Origin: a virus
Length of the DNA: 30,384 nucleotides
Reading direction: 5' to 3' (one strand)
Virus record (IMG/VR): IMGVR_UViG_3300007609_000066
Location: 1-30,384 of that record
In this document: one piece after another, positions 1 through 10,500 of the stretch
Layout: every line of letters begins with the position of its first letter
Numbering within the stretch: the stretch's first letter is position 1
Made by a program: the position numbers and the translations under genes
The notes under the pieces: model-generated
What the model saw: only the letters and a program-made list of their open reading frames with translations
Database searches by the model: none
What the model was told of the DNA's origin: nothing

Positions 1-1
1 C

Positions 2-325
2 GACGTAGTCGATGAGGTAGTTGACCAGCCTGTAGACGACGTAGTCGATGAGGTAGTTGACCAGCCTGCAGACGACGTAGTCGATGAGGTAGTTGACCAG
101 CCTGCAGACGACGTAGTCGATGAAGTAGTTGACCAGCCTGCAGACGACGTAGTCGATGAAGTAGTTGACCAGCCTGCAGACGACGTAGTCGATGAAGTAG
201 TTGACCAGCCTGTAGACGACGTAGTCGATGAAGTAGTTGACCAGCCTGCAGACGATGTAGTCGATGAGGTAGTTGACCAGCCTGTAGACGACGTAGTCGA
301 TGAAGTAGTTGACCAACCTGCAGAC
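2..325 (+). repeat. Nine tandem 36-bp coding repeats
   Basis: Nine consecutive 36-bp units start at 2, 38, 74, 110, 146, 182, 218, 254 and 290. Each encodes the 12-residue unit DVVDEVVDQP(A/V)D. Copies differ mostly by GAG/GAA (Glu), GTA/GCA (Val/Ala), GAC/GAT and CAG/CAA changes, so reading frame and charge are kept. From 326 to about 400 the pattern decays into shorter DVVDETVD-like pieces. The left edge of the window cuts the array, so the true copy number is unknown. Confidence 0.95.
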
Positions 326-757
326 GACGTAGTCGACGTAGTCGATGAGACCGTAGACGACGTAGACACTATAATCGACGAGACCGTAGACGAGACGGCG
401 GAGACAGACCCCTATGCAGAAGTTTTGGCGGAGATCGCACAAAACCAACTAGATATTCAGCAGCAGCAAGAGCAGCAAATACAGCAGCAAATCCAAATAC
501 AGCAGCAAATCCAAATACAGCAGCAGCGCCGTAACGTATCTGATTTTGCGCGTACCCTGCGAGCACAGACTGATTTGGAGGGGCAACGTGTTGACGTCGA
601 AACGCCTGACCCGCTGGAGTTAGAGTACCTCTACGACTTCAGCAGTATCTTTGCTACGCCTGAGCAGGAGGAGCTTTTCGTGCGCCCCTATGCTAAGGGT
701 GGACAAGTAGGGGACTTAACTGATAAAATCTTACTTATTATAGGGGAAAACGGATGA
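2..757 (+). CDS. Acidic-repeat and Gln-rich protein, 5' partial
   Basis: The frame is open from base 2 to the TGA at 755-757, so the gene starts before the window. An in-frame TTG at 425 is not needed as a start. The visible 251 residues are an acidic repeat region (nine 12-residue DVVDEVVDQP(A/V)D units, then degenerate copies), a Gln-rich stretch of QQQ and QIQ blocks around codons 148-168, and a more ordinary C-terminal part ending near YAKGGQV. A similar A-x-GG motif occurs in two of the next three genes, which suggests a common virion or assembly context. The stop overlaps the next start (ATGA at 754). I do not recognise a family; a structural or internal virion protein is an inference from position. 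Confidence 0.8.
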   Translation, partial: DVVDEVVDQPVDDVVDEVVDQPADDVVDEVVDQPADDVVDEVVDQPADDVVDEVVDQPADDVVDEVVDQPVDDVVDEVVDQPADDVVDEVVDQPVDDVVDEVVDQPADDVVDVVDETVDDVDTIIDETVDETAETDPYAEVLAEIAQNQLDIQQQQEQQIQQQIQIQQQIQIQQQRRNVSDFARTLRAQTDLEGQRVDVETPDPLELEYLYDFSSIFATPEQEELFVRPYAKGGQVGDLTDKILLIIGENG

Positions 758-1683
758 GTTTTTGGAGCAACACTCTGGACTGGTTGGGTGGTGGTGACAC
801 TAACTTCAACGATGTGCTTGGCAGCGTAAACTGGCAGGGTGTTGGTAGCCTTGCGGGTAGTTACTTCTTGAGCAATTCCGGTTTTGCTAACAGCGATGCC
901 CCTCAAACTGGGTATCAAGGTAGCGTCCCCCGGTACACGGCGGTGCGCGAACGTGTAGCTGATACCTACGATCCTAACCGTCGCCCCGGTAGCAGCGGGC
1001 AGCGGTACTTCACCGATACGCAGTATGTAGACCCGTACGCCCCCCTCGAAACGGCGGTTGCTAACGACGCAGCTGGCGACACGGTAGCAGAAGCGGACGC
1101 CGCCACAGACACCGCGGATACAACTGCTACAGAAGTTGTCTCTCAAGACCCTAGCGAAGAGGGTTTGGCGGCGCTTGATATCGTGCGTCAACTTGCGGGT
1201 AAGCAGGCCGAGTATCTCCGAGGGCAAAACGTCGCCAACCCCGCGATGCAAACCCGCCCTACACCCCTGCAGTTTGCGGCGCAGCCCACAGGTAACACCT
1301 CCCCAATCGTTTCTCGTGCCCCCGCTAATGTCATTCAAAATATGCCAGTCGAGACACAGACGCAGGGGCTATCTGGGTTCGTCCCACAATACGCCCAAGG
1401 CGGCATTGCTAACTTAGCAGGTGGGCGCTACCTCGACGGCGCCACCGATGGCATGGCTGATAAAGTCCCTGCGAACATTGATGGGCAGCAAGAGGCCCGA
1501 CTCTCCGACGGAGAGTTTGTAATCCCCGCCGATGTTGTAAGTCACCTCGGTAACGGCAACTCTAACGCTGGTGTTATGCAGCTGTACGCGATGATGGACA
1601 ACGTTCGGAAAGCGCGCACGGGTAACCCCAAGCAAGGCAAACAGATTAACCCGGCGCAGTACATGCCGGGGATGAGGGCGTAA
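754..1683 (+). CDS. Probable virion-associated protein with C-terminal GG/DGEFVIPADVV domain
   Basis: 309 residues. The start ATG overlaps the previous stop and is preceded by AGGGGAA. The N-terminal part is low complexity, with an Ala/Asp/Thr-rich stretch around residues 105-130. The C-terminal third is the conserved-looking part: YAQGGIANLAGG, then GMADKVPA, LSDGEFVIPADVV, LGNG and a basic KARTG segment. I have seen this type of C-terminus in hypothetical proteins of marine tailed phages, usually near structural genes; that is family memory, not a computed match. No catalytic motif is visible. Virion role is inferred from gene order with the giant gene downstream. Confidence 0.75.
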   Translation: MSFWSNTLDWLGGGDTNFNDVLGSVNWQGVGSLAGSYFLSNSGFANSDAPQTGYQGSVPRYTAVRERVADTYDPNRRPGSSGQRYFTDTQYVDPYAPLETAVANDAAGDTVAEADAATDTADTTATEVVSQDPSEEGLAALDIVRQLAGKQAEYLRGQNVANPAMQTRPTPLQFAAQPTGNTSPIVSRAPANVIQNMPVETQTQGLSGFVPQYAQGGIANLAGGRYLDGATDGMADKVPANIDGQQEARLSDGEFVIPADVVSHLGNGNSNAGVMQLYAMMDNVRKARTGNPKQGKQINPAQYMPGMRA

Positions 1684-1686
1684 GCT

Positions 1687-2514
1687 ATGGCGGAAGAAAA
1701 TACAGACCTCGCAATGCCGAAAGACCCGGTCGCCGGGAAGGAATCTGGCCGCGAGTCCTCTCTATCTAACTGGGCTGGGCCGTATGTTACTGACATGCTG
1801 GGCCGTGGTCAGGCGCTCGCCGACCAACCATTCGAAGCCTACACCGGTCCGCTCACGGCGGGGCAGTCTGAACTACAGACACAGGCGTTCGAAGGTCTTG
1901 CAGGGTTGGCTATCCCCACAGATCAGATGGGGGCCTTTGTACCGCAGCAGTTTACCGCTGAATCCGCACAGCAGTTAATGAACCCCTACCTGCAGGCTGC
2001 GCTCGACCCACAGATTGCTGAAGCACGCCGCCAAGCCGAAATTCAACGGGTACAGGACGCTGGCCGGTTAACTCGTGCCGGTGCATACGGCGGCTCACGC
2101 CAAGCTATCATGGAGTCGGAAGCCAACCGCAACCTCCTGCAAAACCTGTCTGCCATTACCGGCGAAGGGTACCGCACCGCATACGACCAAGCGATGGGGC
2201 AGTTCAACACTCAACAAGATCGTGAGATGGCGGCACAAGAAGCCGCTAACGTTTATGGTCTCTCCTCCCTGCAGCGGATTGCTGACATGGGCGCAACGCA
2301 GCGTGGGATCGAAGCCGAAGGCATCGCCGCAGACAAAACGCAGTTTGAAGAAGAGCGAGACTTCCCATACAAGCAGGTTCAGTACATGCAGTCTCTTCTG
2401 CAGGACTTGCCGATCAGTGCACAGTCTTATTCTTACATGCAACCAAGTCAGCTATCGACTGTGCTGTCCACTGCCGGTGGCCTAGATAGACTGTACGAAA
2501 TGCTTTTCGACTAA
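1687..2514 (+). CDS. Hypothetical helical phage protein, likely virion-associated
   Basis: 275 residues, starting 3 nt after the previous stop with GAGGG about 6 nt upstream of the ATG. The sequence is mostly helical and rich in Ala and Gln, without Cys. It contains a GPYVTDMLGRGQALA segment near residues 32-46, and the repeated use of Q, E and A between residues 85 and 230 suggests long helices. Small marine phages often carry a protein of this kind between neck/tail genes and a giant internal protein. No enzymatic motif is seen and no name is justified. Close spacing on both sides places it in the same late operon. Confidence 0.75.
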   Translation: MAEENTDLAMPKDPVAGKESGRESSLSNWAGPYVTDMLGRGQALADQPFEAYTGPLTAGQSELQTQAFEGLAGLAIPTDQMGAFVPQQFTAESAQQLMNPYLQAALDPQIAEARRQAEIQRVQDAGRLTRAGAYGGSRQAIMESEANRNLLQNLSAITGEGYRTAYDQAMGQFNTQQDREMAAQEAANVYGLSSLQRIADMGATQRGIEAEGIAADKTQFEEERDFPYKQVQYMQSLLQDLPISAQSYSYMQPSQLSTVLSTAGGLDRLYEMLFD

Positions 2515-2526
2515 TAGGGGCTACAC

Positions 2527-4506
2527 ATGGACATGAACAAAGGTATCGACGCGCAGGTCTCTGACCGAGTAGACGCGTATCGTGGTCAGCCCCAACAACT
2601 TATGCAGATGTACCAGCAGAACAAAGAGCTGGTAGACTTGCTTGCCCTGCAGAAACTCAAGTCCGAGAAGGAAGCCGCGAAGCGCCAGATCGAGATGCAG
2701 ATGCAGCAGCAGCCCGGCACCGTTGCACAGCAACGCGAGCAAGAAGTCATGCAGATGACTAAGGACGAGCTGGCTAAACAGACGCAGGGCGTTTTGCAAC
2801 GTAAACAGCAACAGCAGCAAGTTAACATACAGCGTGCCGCCAAGGGCGGTATTGGCGCACTCGCACAGAATCGCCCTGCTCCTGCTCCTGCACAGGGTCC
2901 GACACCTATGATGGCTAGCGGTGGTATTGTGGCTTTCCAACCGGGCGGCTCCGTAGGCGGTATGCCGGGGCTTGGACAGGGTAGTAGCGTCAAGGAGCGT
3001 GTCGAGGCGCTAGGAATTAACTACGACGAGTTTCAACGCCTACCTGCGGCGGAGCGGGAGCGCATCCTGCAAACTGTTCGTGACCAATCTATGGCGGCGC
3101 GTGCTGGGCAGCGTATGACGAGGGCCGGTGCGCAAGCGTTGGACAATATAAACGACCCGCTAAAAGCCATCGGTAACTTGGGCATTGGGATTGCAAACTC
3201 TCGTGTAGGTCGTGCGGCTGGGCTTTCTGACCCCCGTAAACCTATTGAACCGTTCGAGTACAACACAGCTGACACAGCTGCGCGTGAGCGGGTCGCCGCT
3301 AACCAACTCCCAGTGGATGCAGAGGGCAACCCTGTCTCGATTGAGTCCCTGCTACCCCCCGGCCCAGCGCAAGACCTACCAAAAGACGTAGCCACCCCCA
3401 CGCTAAACGCCCCGCCTGTAAGGCGCCCCACCGCTGATACTGGGTCAGGGCTACCGTCCGTTATGCCGGATGCTCCGACCCCTGCGAGGCCCTCCGCCAC
3501 GGAAGAGGCGACAGTAGGGACAACAACTACACCAGCGCCAGCACCAGCCGCGGCAACGCCGACACCAGCGGGCACAGGGATTGCAGGTTTGGGTGCAGGT
3601 AGCATGGGCGGTGCAGAGAACGCCCTCATGCGCGGCGTTAAGATTGGTGAAGACGTGCTAGGCCGTGACGAGAAGGCCGCGAAGTACGCAGAGTACGAAG
3701 CGCAACTGGCTGAACTCGACGAAGAACTTAACGATCCTGCAGCCGAGCGTCGCCAGCAACTGCAGGCGTTCTTGATCGGCACCGCCGGTGCAACCAATAT
3801 CGGGTACGCTATGGCAGGGGGTGCTGCTGCGTCGATCAACCTAGAGAACCAACAGAAGCGCAACCGTCGGAACCGCATGTTGAGCCGTATCCAGCTTGGC
3901 GAACGTGGTATGGAGCTAGATTCGGAGATGGGTCGCGCTGCGCTGTCTTTGGGCAACCAGATGTTTGCAGACTTCAACGCAAACAAACGTGCGGCTATCT
4001 CCGCCGCTGCTACACTGGACGCCGCACGGCTTAGAAAAGTCACTGCCGATGCGGACCGTGAGTTTGAACGGGAGAAACAAGAGGATAGCAACGCGCTTCA
4101 AATACGAGAGCTTGATATTCGCGAAGCCGAAGTGGCAGTGGAACAGGCGCGTAACGAAGAGCTTGCTCTCAGTCGCCGTGTCGATGGTGTGCTGACGGCC
4201 ACTAAGAACCTACTACAGCAGTCAGAAGATGCGTATAAGGCAGGAGCGGAACGTTACGGTGTAGAAGACGCCGCGGCGAACCTCTCAATGTTGACCCCAA
4301 AAGACGATGGGTACGACGCAGCGATGGCACAGTTTGAGACTGTAGCCGCGGAAGCTGATGGGTGGGCCACACAATATCTTGAAAGGTTTGGGGTGAAAGA
4401 CACGCTGCAAGACTTAGAGGCGCAGTACTATGCACTTACTGGTGTTGACAATATGCCGGGGTTAAACCCAGACGATATTCTAGAAGTACAAAAACAAGGT
4501 GAATAA
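2527..4506 (+). CDS. Gln/Ala-rich coiled-coil protein with MASGGIVAFQPGG motif
   Basis: 659 residues; ATG at 2527 preceded by AGGGGC, with a second ATG at 2533 as alternative. Order of parts: Gln-rich amphipathic helices (about residues 1-105) with QQQ runs; a hydrophobic turn MASGGIVAFQPGG near 130-142; a Pro/Ala/Thr-rich linker (about 270-355); then long helical, charged stretches to the C-terminus, including a Gly/Ala hydrophobic patch near 415-440. The GG-I-V motif resembles those in the two upstream neighbours. The layout (helices, flexible linker, helices) fits an internal or scaffold-like virion protein. No family is recognised. The 352-codon frame on the opposite strand here is a shadow. 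Confidence 0.75.
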   Translation: MDMNKGIDAQVSDRVDAYRGQPQQLMQMYQQNKELVDLLALQKLKSEKEAAKRQIEMQMQQQPGTVAQQREQEVMQMTKDELAKQTQGVLQRKQQQQQVNIQRAAKGGIGALAQNRPAPAPAQGPTPMMASGGIVAFQPGGSVGGMPGLGQGSSVKERVEALGINYDEFQRLPAAERERILQTVRDQSMAARAGQRMTRAGAQALDNINDPLKAIGNLGIGIANSRVGRAAGLSDPRKPIEPFEYNTADTAARERVAANQLPVDAEGNPVSIESLLPPGPAQDLPKDVATPTLNAPPVRRPTADTGSGLPSVMPDAPTPARPSATEEATVGTTTTPAPAPAAATPTPAGTGIAGLGAGSMGGAENALMRGVKIGEDVLGRDEKAAKYAEYEAQLAELDEELNDPAAERRQQLQAFLIGTAGATNIGYAMAGGAAASINLENQQKRNRRNRMLSRIQLGERGMELDSEMGRAALSLGNQMFADFNANKRAAISAAATLDAARLRKVTADADREFEREKQEDSNALQIRELDIREAEVAVEQARNEELALSRRVDGVLTATKNLLQQSEDAYKAGAERYGVEDAAANLSMLTPKDDGYDAAMAQFETVAAEADGWATQYLERFGVKDTLQDLEAQYYALTGVDNMPGLNPDDILEVQKQGE

Positions 4507-4511
4507 TCCGC

Positions 4512-7500
4512 ATGGCCCTATACACTCTCACGCTGCGGGATGGTTCTACACTCGACGTTGAAGCACCCGAAGGGGCCTCCAGAGAAGACCTTGCCCGTGC
4601 CGCGTCTCAACAAGCACGTCGTCAGCAGTATGAGGGTACCCCGTACGGAGACCGTCTTGCCGCACGCGAAGGGCGTATCCGGGCAGCCCAAGAAGACGTC
4701 GCAGCTAAACGTGCAGCCTATGAGGCTATGTTTGACGAACCCGATGAGAGTGGGTTTATCGGCGACTTAGTCGGTGGTTTCGGTGCGGGTGTTGTTGGTA
4801 TTGGCGAGACTGCGGCACTGGGTGCCGCTACACTGCTGGACGAAGAGAAAGAACTTGCCGCACGTGAGCGTATTCAAGGACTTGCGGATAGAGTTCGCCC
4901 CGACCGGGGTGACGAGGACGACCTTACATATAAAATTGGGCAGACCTTCGGCTCTATCGCTGGGTTTATCGGCGCCGGTGCAGCTGTTACTGCCGGGGCG
5001 GGTGCTCTTGGTGCAGGGGCGGGTGCCGCAGGCATAGCAGGTTTGCTCGGTGCAAGTGCTCTCGGTGTAGGTGCAGGCGCAGGCGAAGCAAGTGAACGTG
5101 CCCGCGCAGCTGGCGCCACTCAAGAAGAGCGTAATCGGGCGGCACGGCTCGGTGCGGTGGTCGGCTCTACAGAAGCGCTGCCGCTACGTCGCGTCCTTGG
5201 CAAGCTCACTGGCGATCTCGGCGGAGAGGTCGTGCAGGGTATGCGTCAGCGAGTAGTTAGCGCACTGCGCACTGGTGGTGAAGAGGCCGCGCAGGAAGCA
5301 GCGGCGGGTATCGCACAGAACCTTATCGAGCGTGGATACAACATCGACCAAGCAGTGCTTGAAGGTGCAGGCGAAGCCGCAGCTCTCGGCGGTGGGGCCG
5401 GTGCAACCATCCAAGTCCTCGTTGACGCCCTCGTAGGTCGGCGGTCGCGCGGAGCCACTACTCCAGAAGAGCCAGAGCAGGGTGAGTTGTTTGAAGGCGA
5501 AGACCTTGGGCAAGCCCCCACGCGAGTTATGGGCGACCAACGTGAGATGTTCCCCGAGGAAGACTTGGGTAGAGCACCAGAGCGGCCTGACGACCGGCAG
5601 CTGAACCTGTTCGACCAGCGCCCCGAACGTGCGCCAGAGCCTGAGCAGCGGGATATGATCCGTGAGCTAGAGCAAGCCACAATCCCCGAAGAAGAAGCCC
5701 GCGCACAGGCAGCCGCCCGCGAACGTGAAGCACTGCGTGCCGCAGGGCGGGGTGACGAAGCCGCGTTTGAACAACCTGACTTGTTTGCATTGCAGCAAGA
5801 GCAAGAGCGCCGTCGTGTGGGCGAACAACCTGCTACTCCAGAGCGTCCGGCGGAAGGCACACCACAAGAACCTGCGACCGTACGTGAGCGTGACCTCGTA
5901 GACCTAGCGCAGCAGCGTGAGCAAACCGCACGTGAAGACGCAGACATCGCCGACCAGCTCGCCGCTATTGAAGCCGAAGAAGCCGCGCAGCAGCAACAGG
6001 CTCAGGCCCTTCGTGCAGAGTCAGACATCGAGACGATCAGTGGGCAGGAAGATACCCGGCGTCGCAAGGCCACTGAAGCTACGCGTACTAAGATCTTACA
6101 AGATACTATCGAGAAAACACCCAGCCGGAACTACAATCGTGTAGGCCGCGCGTTTAGCGACGCATTGGCCGCACAGGGTATCGCCGACACCGCCCCCACA
6201 CAGGCTGAACTACAGTCCATCGAGCGTGCGGTGAATGTGCAGCGGGCCGAGCGCCCTGAACCCGAAGCTACGCCGACTGTTACCTCACCCCCAGAGGCTA
6301 CGCAGCTGGAGGAAATGGAGGCACGCATCCCAGAGCGGCCCGCGCAGCGTGAACCAGAGCAGTTGGGTATGGAGGGGATTCGGCGCCGGGTCCAGCAGGC
6401 TCCTACACAAGCATCCGAACCCGCCGCAGCTCGGGAAGTCGTCACTCGTGCTATGCTCGACGAAATGGGGATTGCTCCGCAGTCGCCTGTACGTCGCCGC
6501 CTTCTGGGTAAGGACTTAAATGACCCTACAACGCGTAAAATTATTACTTCTTTTGCAAACCAGCCGCGCACTTCTCAAGCTGCAGAATTGGGTATTAGCC
6601 GCCGCCTCGAAGGGGTCCCAGAAGAACAACCAGACCTGTTCGCGCCCCGCCGTGGCGGACGTAGACCCACAGCCGCTACCCCTACAACAGCTACTCCAAC
6701 CCCACTTGCAACAGAACCTGCTGTTCCGTCGAGACCCACAGAGCAAGGTCGCCCTGCAGCAGAAGCTCAGGAGACCCCCGATGCTAGCACACCTGTCACA
6801 GAGAGAGCTGGAGCAAGCGTTCCAAGTCGTGGACGCGGCGTGGGAGGCGGCGGACGGGGGGCTGGTCGAGGTGCAGGTGCCCCAGAGCCTACGACACCTA
6901 GAAGCAGACGATTGGGAGCACGTGACGAGGCTACTCCTCGTCCTGCAGCAGCAGCAGGCGCGCAGCGAACTCCACTAGAAGGCGCGACGCAGCGGGGAGT
7001 GTTGCCGACGCTACCGCGTCGCCCTGTCATTGACCGCCAGACCCTAAAGCCTGTACCGGAAGAGCGGGCCGGGCCGACGTCCCGTGCCTTGGCACCGCGT
7101 GAGAAAATCTCACCGACAGATAAGCCGAAAGTCAGCACCGAGCAAGTTACCAAGCAGCTGAAGGACCGGTACGAGGCGAATGTCTCCCAAGCAGCGCGCC
7201 AGTTCGTCAAGAACTTGGATATGTCAATCACAAGCCCGTTAACGGTTGCTGACAAGACTGCCATCTTAAAAGTTCTTAACACCAAATCAACCAAGGCCAA
7301 CAAAGCTACCATCGGTGCGCTTAAGAAGTACCTCGGTAACTATCCCGATCCGGCACTCGGACTGCAGGATGCTATCGACGATGTGGTTACGGGTCGTGGG
7401 AGATTTAAGAGTACGCCCGATATGCCCCCCGGCGAGACCGCGTTCCTTGGCGGCGACGGCGAAAAAGGTACAATCCCCGGATACGGTAAGAAAACAGCCC

Positions 7501-10500
7501 AAGCAGTGCTTGATTGGGCCAGCAAGAACATGTCTGAGGCCACCAAGCGGTGGATCGCGGGTAAGACTGTAGAGTCCAAGAACGCCATGCAGGCGGTCGA
7601 AGCCTTCGAGTCCACCGACCTCGTCGCCAAGCGCCGCGAGCTGGAGAAGGCGTTTGAGGGTGGGTTCGACCCGACCAATGATGCAGACAATAAGCGCCTC
7701 GCCGAAGTTCTTGAGAAGCTCGGCATCGACGAGACTGACCCGATGGTGCGTGGCCTCATGGCCAGCGGCAGTTTGTTCAACATGGTCGTCCCGGCATCGC
7801 GCATACCGCTGTCGAATGTCGTCGTTGGTATGCTTACTAAGGGTGATCTCGGCGCTGCGCTGCGCACTTTGGCGGCTACAAGCAACGATCCCGAAGTCGC
7901 TGCAGTGGCTTCCAAGCTGGCCAAGATGGTTGGTGATACCAAGGTCGAGCTGGCTGGTACACTGCGCGCACCTGACGGGTCCGAAGTAGCCGGGGTTTTC
8001 GACACCGATACAAATACCATTGCGCTTTCGACAAAGTTCGGCCTCAACACTCACGTGCTTCTGCATGAGATGGCCCACGCCGCAACCGTTGCGACACTGG
8101 CTAAGAAGGGCCACCCGCTGACGCGCAAGCTGCAGAAAATCTTTGACGAAACTAAAGACCACATGCCCACTGCATATGGGTTCACTGACCTGAATGAGTT
8201 TGTGGCAGAGGCGTTCTCGAACCCTGAGTTCCAACGGATGTTGTCCGGGCTACGCGTCGGGGGTGACCCCCTAACTCCTTTTGCTAAGTTCAAAGCAGCG
8301 ATTTCCAACTTCCTGCGTACGCTTATCGGCAAACCAGTGAAACCCACGGAGTCCGCACTAGACCAAGCAACTGGTATCATTGACAACATTCTCGCCCCCG
8401 CACCAAGCAACATCGGAACCGGTGAGTTCTTTATGTTGTCGCCCCGCGATGCGGGTAAACGTGCAGCAGACATGCTGAAAGATATTGTAGATAGCACGCC
8501 ACCAGCCACGAAACAGTTTGCGCAAGAACACGCCGACCAAGTCATAGACTTTGTTAAAGGTGACGCCGCTGCGAAGGCCAAGCAGTTCTTGCTCTATAGC
8601 TTGCCAATGATCTCGGTGGTGAACACTGCGAAGAAGGCGGGTATCAAAGGTGCCGACACCCTGTTCGATCTTATGGAGCGCCAGCGTGGTGCGATGAACA
8701 AGTCAGACCAAGAGGTCGAAGGTACTCTGAAGAGCGTGTCTAACTGGGCACGTGCGAACAAAGACAAAGTAAAGACACTCGACACGGTGGTGTACACTAG
8801 CACCATCGAGCAGGTTGACCCGTCGAAACCGGCGAGTGCGTATAAAGATGACCCTGAGAAGCTGAAAGCGTGGAAGTCCATGCAGGCTGACTGGCGTGCG
8901 CTGTCGGCTACTGGCGGGGATAAAATCTATGCCCAGATGCGCGACTCGTACAAGAAACAGTACCTGAAGATGCGTGACGTGATCTTCGGCAAGCTGGACG
9001 ACACCAAAGAACTTAGTGCCGAGTCTCGGGACAAACTCAAGAAGCAGGTGTATGCACGTCTGTTTGAGACCGGCACTATCGAGCCGTACTTCCCACTGAC
9101 ACGTTCTGGAGACTACTGGCTGTCCTACACGGCAGCGGACGGAGAGTTCTACGTCGAGGCTTTCCAAAGCCGGAACGCCCGTGAACGTGCGATGAAGGAC
9201 CTCAAAGCCGACACGGGCGTCAAGAACGTAGAGCCGTTCGTCAACATCAGCAACGTCAACTATGCACGGGCACCTGAAGGTTCGTTCGTAAAAGAGACGC
9301 TGCGTACCCTCGACGCCAACGGCGTAGACCCAAAAGTCAAAGAAGAACTCATGCGGTTGTTCGTAGAGACACTGCCTGAAACATCTTTTGCTAAGGCCCT
9401 GCAGCGTCGTAAAGGCACAAAGGGCTACGAAGAAGACGCCATTGACGCTTTCAAAACCAAAGCGTTTGATCTTGGTCGGCAGGTGGAACGCCTGCGGTTT
9501 AGTTCCAAAATCCGCGAACTTGAGGCAAGCCTCGTTGACGACAACCGCGATGTGCTGACGGAAGAGAACAAGTACATCCTAGACGAGATCAACGCCCGTG
9601 CAGAGTTTGCACGGAACCCACCCAAGGATGCGTTGGCGCAGAACCTAAACCGCGGTGCGTTCTTGTTCACACTGGGTTTCAACGTCTCATCGGCGTTGGT
9701 CAACACGTCACAACTTCCTATGGTGGTGTACCCTATGTTGGCCGGGCGTCATGGCTATGGCGCAGCGGGGCGCGCGATTCGTAACGCAACTAAATTGTTT
9801 ACGAGCAGTGGGTTTAACCGCAAGAGTGACATGATCGCTCCATCCGGCGACGAGAAGAGTGTTAAAGTCCGTGCCATGCCAAGCATCGACAACTACTTCG
9901 AACTGGATGCAAACGGGGATTATGTAATCCGCAAGGACATCGAACTCGACCCAGAGATGCGCGCGGAAGTCGAAGAAATCAAACCGCTCATGCAGTTGAT
10001 GGCAGAGCGTGGACACCTCAACCGCTCCCTGATTGCCGATACCCTTGGGCTTGACGCGTCAGGGCGTAAGCGTAGTGCAGTTGACTATGTGTCGTCTGTG
10101 GGTGCTACGTTCTTCCACAACGCGGAAGTCTTCAACCGTCAGGTCACCGCCATGACCGCATATCAGTTGGAACTAGAACGCCTGAAAACTGCAGAGCCTA
10201 CACTGTCGACAACAGAGCGGCAGGAGAAGGCCGCGGAGCAGGCGCTGTATGACTCGCAGATGATGAACGGTGGCTCCGTGCTTGAGACTGCGCCGCGTAT
10301 CAGCCAACAAGGCGTTGGGCGTGTGGCGCTTATGTATAAGACCTACGGCATCCAGATGTACTACACGCTACTTAAAACAGCGCGTGATGGTGTGGACGCA
10401 CACTTTGCAGGTGACAAAGAGATGCGCAATGTTGCCCTGCGTCAGCTAGGTGGGGTTGTTGGATCGACGTTTGTACTCGCGGGGGCTGTCGGCCTACCGT

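Noticed and set aside
1-370. 36-bp repeat array as a CRISPR
   Set aside because: Units are directly joined without spacers and are translated in frame as a 12-residue repeat. No cas gene other than the Cas4-like nuclease, which is part of a replication operon.
688-1338. Open frame (216 codons) on the - strand
   Set aside because: Antisense to the coupled late genes, with Arg/Cys/Val-rich sequence typical of a shadow.
3033-4091. Long open frame (352 codons) on the - strand
   Set aside because: It lies opposite the 659-aa gene, is Ser/Ala-rich as expected from reversed GC-rich codons, and has no RBS or context.
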